Below the pieces are notes generated by a model. That model was given only the letters and a program-made list of their open reading frames with translations, was not told where the DNA came from and made no database searches. A stretch of DNA of 64,000 bases from Dongia_B soli (lineage in GTDB: Bacteria; Pseudomonadota; Alphaproteobacteria; Dongiales; Dongiaceae): contig NZ_JAXCLW010000003.1 of the NCBI RefSeq assembly GCF_034044715.1, positions 310,001 through 374,000 on the forward strand. The letters are read 5' to 3'. The position numbers and the translations under genes are program-made. Positions 17,977-25,775 of this stretch are shown in pieces (position 1 is the stretch's first letter; the number at the start of each line of letters is the position of its first letter).

Positions 17977-19090
17977 TCAAAAATCCCGCCAGATCGCTGA
18001 GTTGCGGCCCTGCCAATGCCGATACCTTGAACAAACTGCCCATTTCTGCTGGATCGATCAAGCGACGCAATGCGTTTGCGATTTCCGATGCGACTTCATC
18101 CCCTTGTCCTCGTGACAACCGTGCCGCCCGCATTTCGATCCCCAGCGCGCGCAGAAAGGCGCCTTGCGTCAGCGGTCCGAAACAAGCGCAGCCGGCGAGA
18201 CGGCCAACATCCATCAGAGCCGCAAAATCGACATGAGCGGTAAGATCCGCCGCGCCCACATCTTGCAATGGATCGTGATAGCGATGTTGGCGCAAGGCCT
18301 GCAAACTATCGCCCAAGCCGCTTTTCGCCGGGCCATAATCGATCAACAAAGCCGCGCCGCCATCGGCCGAACATCGCCGCGCGATCTGATCGCAGATTGC
18401 CATCGAGGCCGGCGATACTTCGGCAATATCGCCCGGCTTTGCGGATTGATGCACCGGCCGCAGGAAGGCCAGTTGCGGACCGCACGGTAATAGCGTCCAG
18501 GCGAAGGCCACGTCATCGTCATCTGACGACGAGCCTTCCGCCAGCGTCACTCCACGCTCACGCCAGCCCGACGATGTCATTTCAAATTGATGTATCGGCA
18601 AGGCATCGAAGAATTCATTGGCAATCAGGATGGCCGGCCCGGCGGGAACCGTGTCGAGCGTTTCATGCCACTGCGGATGATAGGCGCCGAGGGCTTGGCC
18701 TTGTGTCGCGATCAGGGGTTGGCTGATCTCCACCAGATGGAGATCGAATGCTCCCAGGAAGTCCGGTGCCAGCCGCGCCGCGCGCAGGGCATCCGCCATC
18801 AACGTGCCGCGGCCGGGGCCCAATTCAATCAAGCGAAAGCGGCTAGGGCTTCCCAGCCGATGCCAAGTATCGACACACCAGAAGCCGATCATTTCGCCGA
18901 ACATCTGGCTGATTTCCGGCGCAGTGATGAAATCGCCCTGGCGGCCGAGCGGATCGCGGGATGCATAATAACCAAGATGCCGCGCCGCCAAAGCAAGACG
19001 CATGAATTCGGCGACAGTGACCGCACCCTGGGCGGTGATCTGCTGAGCGATCTGATGGCGCAGATCGCGCTCCCGATCGGTTGCGCTCAT
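17969..19090 (-). CDS. MidA/NDUFAF7-family SAM-dependent methyltransferase
   Basis: A 373-residue class I methyltransferase. The SAM site is in FRLIELGPGRGTLMADALRA near residue 105, preceded by the family block GDFITAPEISQMFGEMIG. NEFFDALPIHQF is also characteristic. The mitochondrial homologue dimethylates an arginine of the NDUFS2 subunit of complex I; the bacterial target is not established. It lies 24 nt downstream of lgt and overlaps yfiH, so it is the middle gene of the operon. Confidence 0.88.
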   Translation of the reverse strand: MSATDRERDLRHQIAQQITAQGAVTVAEFMRLALAARHLGYYASRDPLGRQGDFITAPEISQMFGEMIGFWCVDTWHRLGSPSRFRLIELGPGRGTLMADALRAARLAPDFLGAFDLHLVEISQPLIATQGQALGAYHPQWHETLDTVPAGPAILIANEFFDALPIHQFEMTSSGWRERGVTLAEGSSSDDDDVAFAWTLLPCGPQLAFLRPVHQSAKPGDIAEVSPASMAICDQIARRCSADGGAALLIDYGPAKSGLGDSLQALRQHRYHDPLQDVGAADLTAHVDFAALMDVGRLAGCACFGPLTQGAFLRALGIEMRAARLSRGQGDEVASEIANALRRLIDPAEMGSLFKVSALAGPQLSDLAGFLND

Positions 19091-19114
19091 CGCCGCCTTT
19101 GCCTCACGGCCGCC

Positions 19115-19924
19115 TCACGCGGCGGCCTTCTGCCGACGGTGCAACACGAGATAAAGGCCGAACAGGATCATCGGTATGCACAGGATCTGGCCCCAGGTCG
19201 TTGCTGCGTTAGCACCCAGGTTGACCTCCGGTTCGCGGAAAATTTCCGAGATGCTGCGCGCAATGGCATAGCCGATCAGGAAAATACCGCTAAGCGTGCC
19301 GGTCCGTTCGCGAATCCATTGCTTCCGCGAACTGACATGCATGAGCAGGAAAAGCAGGACCCCTTCCAGCAGCGCTTCATAAAGCTGGCTGGGATGACGC
19401 GGTTCGGGACCGGCATTGGGAAAGATCACCGCCCAGGGAACATCCGTGATGCGGCCCCACAATTCGCCATTGATGAAATTGGCGATCCGCCCAAGGCAAA
19501 GGCCGATCGGCGTGCCGCAGGCGACAATATCCGACAAGGTGAAGAAGCCGAGCTTCTGGCGGCGGCCATAGAAATACATGGCCAGGATGACCCCGATCAG
19601 GCCGCCATGGAAAGCCATGCCCCCCTTCCAGATCATGACAATTTCCAGCGGATGCCTGAAATAGTAACCGGGCGCCCAGAGCAACACCTGGCCCAGCCGA
19701 CCGCCCAGGATGATGCCGACGACGATCCAGGTTACCAGATCGTCGAACTGTTCGCGTTTCACCCGGCGCGGCGGCAGCGAAATCAGCTTCACGCAATACC
19801 ACCAGCCGAGCAGAATGCCGGCGATATAGGACAGGGCATACCAGCGGATATCAAGCGGCCCCAATGACAGGGCGACCGGATTGAAATCGGGGAACACGAA
19901 ATAGCCGGAAGGATCGGCAGCCAT
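19115..19924 (-). CDS. lgt: Prolipoprotein diacylglyceryl transferase
   Basis: Polytopic inner-membrane enzyme that attaches diacylglycerol from phosphatidylglycerol to the lipobox cysteine of prolipoproteins. Of 269 residues the signature GRIANFINGELWGRITDVPW is complete, and the HGGLIGV and HPSQLYEALLEG blocks are present. I chose the ATG at 19924 (MAADPSGYF) with AGGCGAG 6 nt upstream; a TTG 14 codons earlier is less likely. It is first of lgt-midA-yfiH and divergent from ubiK. Confidence 0.95.
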   Translation of the reverse strand: MAADPSGYFVFPDFNPVALSLGPLDIRWYALSYIAGILLGWWYCVKLISLPPRRVKREQFDDLVTWIVVGIILGGRLGQVLLWAPGYYFRHPLEIVMIWKGGMAFHGGLIGVILAMYFYGRRQKLGFFTLSDIVACGTPIGLCLGRIANFINGELWGRITDVPWAVIFPNAGPEPRHPSQLYEALLEGVLLFLLMHVSSRKQWIRERTGTLSGIFLIGYAIARSISEIFREPEVNLGANAATTWGQILCIPMILFGLYLVLHRRQKAAA

Positions 19925-20074
19925 GGGATACTCGCCTGTGGGATAGTCGCGTGGAATACTCGTCAAAGGATGGGCGTTCCGTTATATAGTGGCCGCATGA
20001 ATAGCGGCAAGTTATGATCTAAAACATCAAGATGCGTGTGGGCATGACATTTACCGCCCAGACAGGAGTTCCAA

Positions 20075-20350
20075 ATGCAGACAGAAAACCGGCTTCTCGA
20101 TGATCTCGCAAAAGTAGCGACCGGTGCTATCGGATCGCTTACCGGCATGCGCCATGAAGTCGAGGGCAAATTGCAGCAGCAACTGGAACGCATCGTCGCG
20201 CGCATGAATCTGGTTAGCCGCGAGGAATTCGAAGCCATGCGGGCCGTCGCCCAGGCCGCGCGCGAAGAACAGATCCGTCTTGAGCGTCGCGTCGCCGAGT
20301 TGGAAGCGCGCTTGATGCAGCCGGAAAAAGCGCCCAACCAGACAGCTTGA
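20075..20350 (+). CDS. ubiK: UbiK/BMFP-family ubiquinone biosynthesis accessory factor
   Basis: A 91-residue helical protein of the YqiC/BMFP family. Residues 1-45 form an amphipathic helical region (NRLLDDLAKVATGAIGSL) and residues 50-82 a coiled coil, including REEFEAMRAVAQ and RLERRVAELEARL. In E. coli and Salmonella the homologue binds lipid and assists aerobic ubiquinone synthesis. AGGAG lies 7 nt ahead of the ATG. It precedes the YbjN-domain gene and proC, a conserved alphaproteobacterial order. Confidence 0.83.
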   Translation: MQTENRLLDDLAKVATGAIGSLTGMRHEVEGKLQQQLERIVARMNLVSREEFEAMRAVAQAAREEQIRLERRVAELEARLMQPEKAPNQTA

Positions 20351-20485
20351 AAAGCAAGAGCCGCAACTGCCAATCGCCCGGCAGAGGACTGGCCGCAATT
20401 AAAACTTATTAAAATCAGGCCTTGCACCGGAATCTCAAATCTGAGAGTCTAAATCTGGTGGGGCTTCGTATATCTGTATCTAGAT

Positions 20486-20524
20486 CCTGGGGGCCACCCG
20501 CTCCACCTTGCGCGGGCACCCAGG
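20486..20524 (+). promoter_or_regulatory. Stable GC-rich stem-loop in the ybjN leader
   Basis: CCTGGG at 20486-20491 pairs with CCCAGG at 20519-20524, and inside it CCCGC pairs with GCGGG. The structure ends about 9 nt before the AAGGAGG ribosome site of the downstream gene. It may be an attenuator or end-point of ubiK transcription or a translational element. Nothing coding was seen in the rest of 20351-20547. Confidence 0.45.
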
Positions 20525-20547
20525 GGCCGACCAAGGAGGGCGCTGCA

Positions 20548-21051
20548 ATGGCATTACTCCAAGCGGAGTCGACCCGGGCCGACATCAATCCAATCGATGT
20601 GATGGAAGAATTGGTTAACGCCAATGAATGGCGCTATGACCGTTCGACCGATGAGGAGATGATCGTCGAATATTCGGGTCAATGGTGCGACTATCGTATG
20701 TTCTTCGTCTGGCAGGAAGATCTGGGGGCGATGTATTTCTCCTGCCTCTTCGACCTGCGCATTTCGCCAAGCAAGCGCCGTGAAGCCGCAGAATTGCTCA
20801 CCCTGGTGAATGAACGCCTGTGGCTTGGCCATTTCGATCTGTGTTCGGAAGAAATGGCTCCAATGTTCCGCCATACCATCCTGCTGCGCGGCACTGCCGG
20901 CGTGGCCGTCGAACAATTGGAAGACCTGGTGGAAGCCGCCGTCAATGAGTGCGAACGCTTCTATCCCGCCTTCCAATTCGTCGTATGGGGCGGTAAGAAA
21001 CCTCAAGAGGCGGTTGAAGCCGCCATGATGGAGACTGTCGGCGAAGCCTGA
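20548..21051 (+). CDS. YbjN-domain protein
   Basis: 167-residue soluble protein of the YbjN / type III secretion chaperone-like fold. It begins with a short variable stretch, then PIDVMEELVNANEWRYDR, a central YSGQWCDYRMFFVWQEDLGAMYF sheet region (cited in part), and a C-terminal helix before FQFVVWGGKKPQEA. The ATG at 20548 is set by the AAGGAGG element 8 nt upstream. In E. coli YbjN is tied to stress and motility control, but the role of alphaproteobacterial homologues next to proC is not known. It is 6 nt from proC. Confidence 0.85.
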   Translation: MALLQAESTRADINPIDVMEELVNANEWRYDRSTDEEMIVEYSGQWCDYRMFFVWQEDLGAMYFSCLFDLRISPSKRREAAELLTLVNERLWLGHFDLCSEEMAPMFRHTILLRGTAGVAVEQLEDLVEAAVNECERFYPAFQFVVWGGKKPQEAVEAAMMETVGEA

Positions 21052-21057
21052 GGAGAC

Positions 21058-21906
21058 ATGACTGAAAAGACTGAGCAACGGCAGGCGTTGCGCTTGCCGG
21101 GACCGATGTTGCTTGTCGGTTGCGGCAAGATGGGCGGGGCCATGCTCCGAGGCTGGCTGGCACGTGGTGTCGCGGGCCCTCAGATCTTCGTGGTAGACCC
21201 CTCGCCCCGGGAGCTTGACGATGTCATCGCGGCCGGCGTCACGGTCGTCGCCAAACCCGGCGACCTGCCGGCTGATTTCGCACCCGGCGTCATCTTGCTG
21301 GCGATCAAGCCCCAGTTCATGGATGACGCCCTGCCTGATTACCGGCGTTTCGTGCGGCCCGGCGTGCTTTTGCTATCGATCGCAGCCGGCAAGACCCTGG
21401 ATTATCTGCGCCACCGGCTCGGCAACGCGACCATCATCCGATCGATGCCGAATACCCCGGCCGCCATTGGTCGCGGCATGACCGTGATCGTCCGCCAGCC
21501 GGATGTCGCTGCAGCCGATCTCCGTCTCTGCGCTGAGCTTTTATCAGCCGTCGGCGAAATCGCCTGGGTCGATGACGAGGATCTTATCAATGCCGTCACT
21601 GCCGTCTCCGGTGGTGGACCGGCTTATGTCTTCCTGTTGATCGACTGCCTGGCCGAGGCCGGCCGCGCCGCCGGCCTGCCGGCGGATCTCGCCATGCAGC
21701 TCGCCCGCGCCACGGTCTGCGGCAGCGGCGAGCTTGCCTATCGATCCAGCGAATCGGCCGAGGCCTTGCGCAAGGCCGTGATGAGTCCGAAGGGCACCAC
21801 GGAACAGGCGATTGCCGTGCTTATGGCGCCCGATGGCCTGCAACCTTTGATGACACGCGCCGTTGCCGCCGCCACCGCGCGATCGCGCGAACTGGCAGCC
21901 GGATAG
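21058..21906 (+). CDS. proC: Pyrroline-5-carboxylate reductase
   Basis: Final enzyme of proline synthesis, reducing 1-pyrroline-5-carboxylate with NAD(P)H. It has 282 residues, with the dinucleotide motif LVGCGKMGGAMLRGWL, the IIRSMPNTPAAIGRGMT block and the proC signature region AVSGGGPAYVFLLIDCL, ending in a SPKGTTEQAI motif. GAGGAG precedes the ATG. YbaK-like deacylase follows after 5 nt, which fits: that family edits Cys- or Ala-tRNAPro. Confidence 0.95.
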   Translation: MTEKTEQRQALRLPGPMLLVGCGKMGGAMLRGWLARGVAGPQIFVVDPSPRELDDVIAAGVTVVAKPGDLPADFAPGVILLAIKPQFMDDALPDYRRFVRPGVLLLSIAAGKTLDYLRHRLGNATIIRSMPNTPAAIGRGMTVIVRQPDVAAADLRLCAELLSAVGEIAWVDDEDLINAVTAVSGGGPAYVFLLIDCLAEAGRAAGLPADLAMQLARATVCGSGELAYRSSESAEALRKAVMSPKGTTEQAIAVLMAPDGLQPLMTRAVAAATARSRELAAG

Positions 21907-21911
21907 TCGAG

Positions 21912-22412
21912 ATGGCCGAGGGAAACACGACACACCGCAGCACGAGCGGCAGCATTGCCCGGGTAGAACAGGCATTGCGAAACCTTGGCCTGGATCGTCC
22001 GATCAAGCATTTCGGTGCGTCCACTCGCACGTCCGCAGACGCCGCCGCTGCGATCGGCTGCGACGTCGCCCAGATCGCCAAATCCCTGATCTTTCGCGCC
22101 CAGACCAGCAATCAGCCCGTATTGGTCATTGCAAGCGGCAGCAACCGCGTTGACGAAAATAAGATCGAGACCGCGCTTCACGATCGTATCGCCAAGGCAG
22201 ATGCCGCTTTCGTGCGCGATCAGACGGGTTTCGCCATCGGCGGCGTGGCGCCTGTGGGACATACCGGCCCGGTCAAAATATTCATCGACCGGGACTTGCA
22301 GCAATATGACGTTATCTGGGCCGCAGCCGGTTCGCCGAATGCCGTGTTTGGCGTGAGCCCTTCGGAGTTGGAGCGGATAACTGGCGGACAGGTAATCGAT
22401 ATCAAACCTTGA
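21912..22412 (+). CDS. YbaK/ProX-family aminoacyl-tRNA deacylase
   Basis: Trans-editing protein of 166 residues of the YbaK / prolyl-tRNA synthetase INS-domain fold. The catalytic lysine is in AQIAKSLIF and the substrate loop is GFAIGGVAPVGH, near residues 57 and 105. Family members deacylate mischarged tRNAPro (Ala or Cys). It lies directly downstream of proC, probably in the same transcript. Which misacylated tRNA it edits cannot be judged from sequence. Confidence 0.85.
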   Translation: MAEGNTTHRSTSGSIARVEQALRNLGLDRPIKHFGASTRTSADAAAAIGCDVAQIAKSLIFRAQTSNQPVLVIASGSNRVDENKIETALHDRIAKADAAFVRDQTGFAIGGVAPVGHTGPVKIFIDRDLQQYDVIWAAAGSPNAVFGVSPSELERITGGQVIDIKP

Positions 22413-22422
22413 CTTTCATTTA

Positions 22423-22475
22423 CGCGTGATCGGTCGCGCGGCGGTGACTGCGGATGCTTGCCGATAGATCACGCG
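22423..22475. promoter_or_regulatory. 9-bp inverted repeat ahead of the TetR-like gene
   Basis: CGCGTGATC (22423-22431) and GATCACGCG (22467-22475) are perfect inverted copies 35 nt apart in the 101-nt gap upstream of the regulator. They could be two operator half-sites for autoregulation, or the stem of the end of the proC transcript. The spacing favours DNA looping or RNA folding over a single protein dimer. Confidence 0.35.
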
Positions 22476-22513
22476 GGTATTAGATCAATCTTTGACCACC
22501 TGAGGAGGCGGCT

Positions 22514-23296
22514 ATGGCTCAGCGACCCAAGATCCGCACAGGTAGCAAGACGACCCCCGGCCCCAAGGCGCAGACGGGTGCCAAGACCCGGACTGGTAGC
22601 AAAACGCGGGCTGGTAGCAAGACCCAAACAGGTTCGGCCGGGCGCGGTCGATCGGCGGATAGGAGGACCGACCGAGGCGAAACCTCAGGCACTGCAAACG
22701 GGACGGGCAGCCAGCAAACCGGCGATATTCGCGGCCGCCTTCATCAAGCGCTGCTGACCCAACTGGCCACGATTGGCTGGCAAGATCTCAGCTATGCCGA
22801 AATCGTCGACTCTGCAGGCCTTTCATTGGCGTCGGCCTACCGTGTCTATCGGTCGAAGACCGCTATCCTTACCGGGTTCATGCGCGAAATCGATCAACAA
22901 CTGCTCGGCACGCTGGAGGCGGATGCGCTCGACGGCACCACCCGCGACAAACTGTTCGATCTCATCATGCGGCGGCTCGATCTCCAGCAAGCCAACAAGG
23001 CCGCCCTCGACGGCCTGTTCCGCGATCTCTCCCGGAGCCCAGCCGATGCTCTGTGCGTTGCCGATCGCCTTGGCCGTTCTATGGGGTTGATGCTCGAAAT
23101 GGCTGGTATTTCCACCAGCGGTCTCCGCGGCTTTTTGCGCACCCAGTCGCTCGTCGGCCTTTATATGCATGTCTTGCGAACCTGGTTAAAAGATGACAGC
23201 GAGGATGCGGCGAAAACCATGGCTCTGCTGGACAAGCGACTCGATCAAACCGAGCGCCTGCTCGGCCTGCTGAAGCGCCGGGATCGCGATAAATAA
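22514..23296 (+). CDS. TetR-family regulator with a repetitive basic N-terminal tail
   Basis: 260 residues. The first 75 or so are low-complexity and strongly basic, with six hexapeptide units at residues 8-43 (for example RTGSKT, QTGAKT, RTGSKT, RAGSKT). From about residue 75 a TetR-like N-terminal domain follows: DIRGRLHQALLTQL, then the HTH SYAEIVDSAGLSLASAYRVY. The C-terminal helices (RGFLRTQSLVGLYMHVLRTWL) resemble the COQ9-like TetR branch of alphaproteobacteria. GAGGAGG ends 5 nt before the ATG, so the tail is translated. It lies just upstream of the phasin gene, 138 nt away, on the same strand. Its target is unknown; the phasin promoter is one candidate. Confidence 0.8.
   Translation: MAQRPKIRTGSKTTPGPKAQTGAKTRTGSKTRAGSKTQTGSAGRGRSADRRTDRGETSGTANGTGSQQTGDIRGRLHQALLTQLATIGWQDLSYAEIVDSAGLSLASAYRVYRSKTAILTGFMREIDQQLLGTLEADALDGTTRDKLFDLIMRRLDLQQANKAALDGLFRDLSRSPADALCVADRLGRSMGLMLEMAGISTSGLRGFLRTQSLVGLYMHVLRTWLKDDSEDAAKTMALLDKRLDQTERLLGLLKRRDRDK
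22535..22642 (+). repeat. 18-nt in-frame tandem repeat encoding hexapeptides
   Basis: Six diverged 18-nt units encode the consensus (R/Q)-T-G-S-K-T within the regulator gene. The third bases differ between units while the amino acids are kept in four of the six. This suggests the peptide is under some selection rather than being a recent slippage product. Confidence 0.75.
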
Positions 23297-23322
23297 CTGA
23301 AATAACTAGGGCAAGTTTTTTA

Positions 23323-23395
23323 TTGCGGCGCAGCAAAAACTCCTTGACGTTTGTGCTGCACCGCAACATATTAGTCTCCAGATTGTGCGCCGCAA
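23323..23395 (+). promoter_or_regulatory. Phasin promoter with three PhaR-like TGC-N3-GCA boxes
   Basis: A sigma-70 type promoter is seen as TTGACG (23344-23349), a 17-nt spacer and CATATT (23367-23372). Box 1 TTGC-GGC-GCAG is at 23323-23333, box 2 CTGC-ACC-GCAA at 23356-23366 exactly fills the end of the spacer, and box 3 GTGC-GCC-GCAA at 23385-23395 lies just past the expected transcript start. They resemble the CTGC-N3-GCAG sites bound by PhaR in Paracoccus and Rhodobacter. Repression relieved by polyhydroxybutyrate is the expected logic. Confidence 0.65.
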
Positions 23396-23434
23396 AAGAG
23401 CTGGCGCGTTCCCCTAAGTCTGGAGATGAGACAT

Positions 23435-23920
23435 ATGGCTAAGGCCAACACAATTGAAAATGACTTCGTGAAACTCCCGGATTTCACGCAGGTCCAGGCC
23501 GACTTCAACAAGTGGGTCAATGATTGCTCGAAGTTCTTCGTCAACGGCCGTGTTCCGAGCCTCGACCTGGATGGTATCTTTACTGCTCAGCGCAAGAACG
23601 TTGAAGCCCTGACCGCTGCCAACCAGGTGGCTTTCGAGGGCGTCAAGGCCGTAGCGCAGCGGCAAGCCGAGATTGCCCGCACCGTCGTCGAGGACCTGAC
23701 CAAGGCGACCAAGGAATTGGGCAGCGCCGGTACGCCGGAAGAGAAGCTCCTGAAGCAGACGGAACTCGCCAAGTCGGGTTTCGAGGCGGCCATCACCAAT
23801 ATGCGCGAGCTGAACGAAACGCTGCAGCGCGCCAATAGCGAAGCCGCGAGCCTGATCAACAAGCGCGTTGCTGCCAGCTTTGACGAGCTGAAGGACGCTT
23901 TCGCCAAGGCGAAAAAGTAA
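23435..23920 (+). CDS. Phasin family protein
   Basis: A 161-residue amphipathic helical protein of the phasin_2-like family, which coats polyhydroxyalkanoate granules. Typical features are the N-terminal PDFTQVQADFNKW, the central QRKNVEALTAANQVAFEGVKAVAQRQ (quoted here as its NVEALTAANQ core) and a C-terminal Ala/Lys-rich helix. I chose the ATG at 23435, where GGAG lies 9 nt upstream; the ATG at 23426 directly abuts GGAG. It is transcribed from its own promoter and followed by a strong hairpin, so it is monocistronic. It implies PHB storage in this organism, though no phaC, phaA or phaB is in the window. Confidence 0.9.
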   Translation: MAKANTIENDFVKLPDFTQVQADFNKWVNDCSKFFVNGRVPSLDLDGIFTAQRKNVEALTAANQVAFEGVKAVAQRQAEIARTVVEDLTKATKELGSAGTPEEKLLKQTELAKSGFEAAITNMRELNETLQRANSEAASLINKRVAASFDELKDAFAKAKK

Positions 23921-23942
23921 CCAAGGCGAAGAAGCAAGATTA

Positions 23943-23966
23943 AAGGCCCCGCCGAGGCGGGGCCTT
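23943..23966 (+). terminator. Hairpin terminator of the phasin gene
   Basis: AAGGCCCCGC pairs perfectly with GCGGGGCCTT around a 4-nt loop, 22 nt past the phasin stop codon. The downstream sequence is not T-rich, but stem strength and position make it the likely end of this abundant transcript. Confidence 0.75.
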
Positions 23967-24020
23967 GAACCGAGTTCCTGCCAGTGTCCTAGAGCCTCCC
24001 CGCACGAGGACAGGCAGCTT

Positions 24021-24056
24021 GCCCGCCTGGACGCAAGTCCCGGCGGGCTTCTCTTT
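24021..24056 (+). terminator. Second hairpin with T-rich tail
   Basis: GCCCGCC and GGCGGGC form an outer stem, GGAC and GTCC an inner one around GCAA, followed by TTCTCTTT. It is a classic intrinsic terminator shape about 100 nt past the phasin. The rest of 23967-24207 holds nothing I can support as a gene. Confidence 0.65.
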
Positions 24057-24207
24057 AGGCGGCTTCTACGATATCCTGCGAGATATCGGAGCCATCCGCG
24101 CCTACGTCATCGACCAGCCTCCAATCGACTTGAGCCTCTGGCATTGCCAGTGACGTTGACGGCTGCTAGCGTGGCCCACGGCGCTTAGTTGAGTCAAGGT
24201 AAAGCTC

Positions 24208-24570
24208 GTGCATGACACGTTAGAAGCGATCGCTCCGGAAATCAGCTATGAGGATTTTCGGCGGATCGATATCCGCGTCGGTACCATCGTTGCGACGGAA
24301 CCCTTCCCCGAAGCCCGCCGGCCCGCCATCAAGCTTACCATTGATTTCGGACCGGTCATCGGACAGCGGCGGAGTTCCGCTCAAATCACCCATCATTATG
24401 CGCCGGAGAAGCTGATCGGTCGGCAGATCGCCGCGGTAGTCAACTTTCCGACGAAGCAGATCGGCAAGTTCATGTCCGAAGTCCTCGTCCTCGGGTTTCC
24501 CGATGATGATGGCGAAGTGGTGATGATCGGGCCGGATCAAGCGATCCCCAATGGCGGACGCCTCTTTTAA
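24208..24570 (+). CDS. CsaA-like tRNA-binding / chaperone protein
   Basis: 120-residue protein consisting of one OB-fold tRNA-binding domain, as in CsaA and the C-terminal part of MetRS. Signature parts are FRRIDIRVGTIVA, FPTKQIGKFMSEVLVLG and the end VMIGPDQAIPNGGRLF. CsaA has export-related chaperone activity in Bacillus subtilis; tRNA-linked roles are also proposed. The start is GTG, with a CAAGGT element about 9 nt upstream; an ATG 4 nt later is out of frame. It is 53 nt from the next gene. Confidence 0.86.
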   Translation: MHDTLEAIAPEISYEDFRRIDIRVGTIVATEPFPEARRPAIKLTIDFGPVIGQRRSSAQITHHYAPEKLIGRQIAAVVNFPTKQIGKFMSEVLVLGFPDDDGEVVMIGPDQAIPNGGRLF

Positions 24571-24623
24571 TCCATCCTTTCCTGATATCTTTTTGAAACC
24601 GGCAACGCCGGACGGAGTTGAGA

Positions 24624-25775
24624 ATGGCCCTGCATTTCGCCGAAACGGAACTGGCAGAACGTCGCCGCCGCACCATCGAAGCGATGGAAAAGCGAGGCCT
24701 CGATGGCTTGCTGATTTTCCGTCAGGAAAGCATGTACTACCTGACCGGCTACGACACCTTCGGTTATGTCTATTTCCAGTGCCTCTATCTCGGCGCCGAT
24801 GGTCGAATGATGCTGCTGACCCGGGCGCCGGATTTGCGGCAGGCCCAGCATACCTCGGACATCCAGGATATCCGCGTCTGGATCGATGCGCCGAATGCCG
24901 ATCCGGCTTCAGAATTGCGCGAATATCTCCGGCGCTGGGGGCTCGGCGGCAAAACTTTCGGCGTTGAATGGGAATCCTACGGTCTCACCGCGCGGAGCGG
25001 CATGCGACTTCAGGCAGCCTTCGACGGTTTCGCCGATCTGGTCGATGCTTCGGATCTCGTCAGCCGGCTGCGTCTCATCAAAAGTCGGGCGGAACTCGCT
25101 TATGTCCGCAAGGCAGCGGAACTGGCCGATCTATCTTTGGACGAGGCGCATCGTCTGGCCGCACCCGGCGTCGATGAAGGTGAAATTCTCGCCGCCATGC
25201 AATCCGTCATCATTCGCGGTGGCGGCGACGATCCCGCCAATGAATTCATCATCGGCTCTGGTGACGATGCATTGCTCTGCCGCTACAAGACCGGCCGGCG
25301 CAAGCTTTCGGCCCAGGACCAGCTGACGCTGGAATTTGCCGGCGTCTACCGCCACTACCATTCCTGCCTGATGCGGACGATCCCGATCGGCCAGCCACCG
25401 GCCCGGCAGGTCGAGATGCACAAGGTCGCTGTTGATGCGCTCGAAGCCTGCAAGACCGCCTTGCGCCCGGGCAATACGCTCGGCGCTGTTTTCGATGCCC
25501 ATGCCAAGGTGTTGGATAAAGCCGGATATCAGGCGCATCGCATGAACGCGACCGGTTACAGCCTGGGCGCAACCTTTGCACCGAACTGGATGGACTGGCC
25601 GATGTTCTATCACGGCAACCCGGAAATCCTGCAGCCGGGCATGGTCTACTTCATCCATCTGATCATCTTCGACAGCGAGAATCGTCTGGCCATGACCAGC
25701 GGGCAGACCTGTCTGGTAACCGAAGGTGCCTGTGAAACGCTGTCCCAGCGGCCGACGGATCTGGTCATCCGCTGA
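24624..25775 (+). CDS. M24-fold hydrolase lacking the metal ligands (creatinase / ectoine-hydrolase-like)
   Basis: 383 residues in the two-domain creatinase/prolidase architecture. The N-terminal domain contains QESMYYLTGYDTFGYVYFQC and the C-terminal pita-bread domain starts near residue 150. The five metal ligands of M24 peptidases are all replaced: Glu in LTLEFAG, Cys in HSCLMRT, Tyr in GYSLGA, His in VYFIHLI and Gly in MTSGQTCLV. Such loss is known in creatinase and in ectoine hydrolase (DoeA/EutD), which cleave C-N bonds without metal. No ectoine or creatine pathway genes are adjacent. The ATG at 24624 has GGAG 6 nt upstream. Calling it an aminopeptidase would be wrong. Confidence 0.8.
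   Translation: MALHFAETELAERRRRTIEAMEKRGLDGLLIFRQESMYYLTGYDTFGYVYFQCLYLGADGRMMLLTRAPDLRQAQHTSDIQDIRVWIDAPNADPASELREYLRRWGLGGKTFGVEWESYGLTARSGMRLQAAFDGFADLVDASDLVSRLRLIKSRAELAYVRKAAELADLSLDEAHRLAAPGVDEGEILAAMQSVIIRGGGDDPANEFIIGSGDDALLCRYKTGRRKLSAQDQLTLEFAGVYRHYHSCLMRTIPIGQPPARQVEMHKVAVDALEACKTALRPGNTLGAVFDAHAKVLDKAGYQAHRMNATGYSLGATFAPNWMDWPMFYHGNPEILQPGMVYFIHLIIFDSENRLAMTSGQTCLVTEGACETLSQRPTDLVIR

Noticed and set aside
23965..24153. 62-codon frame after the phasin
   Set aside because: It starts within the terminator hairpin and spans a second terminator; no ribosome site.
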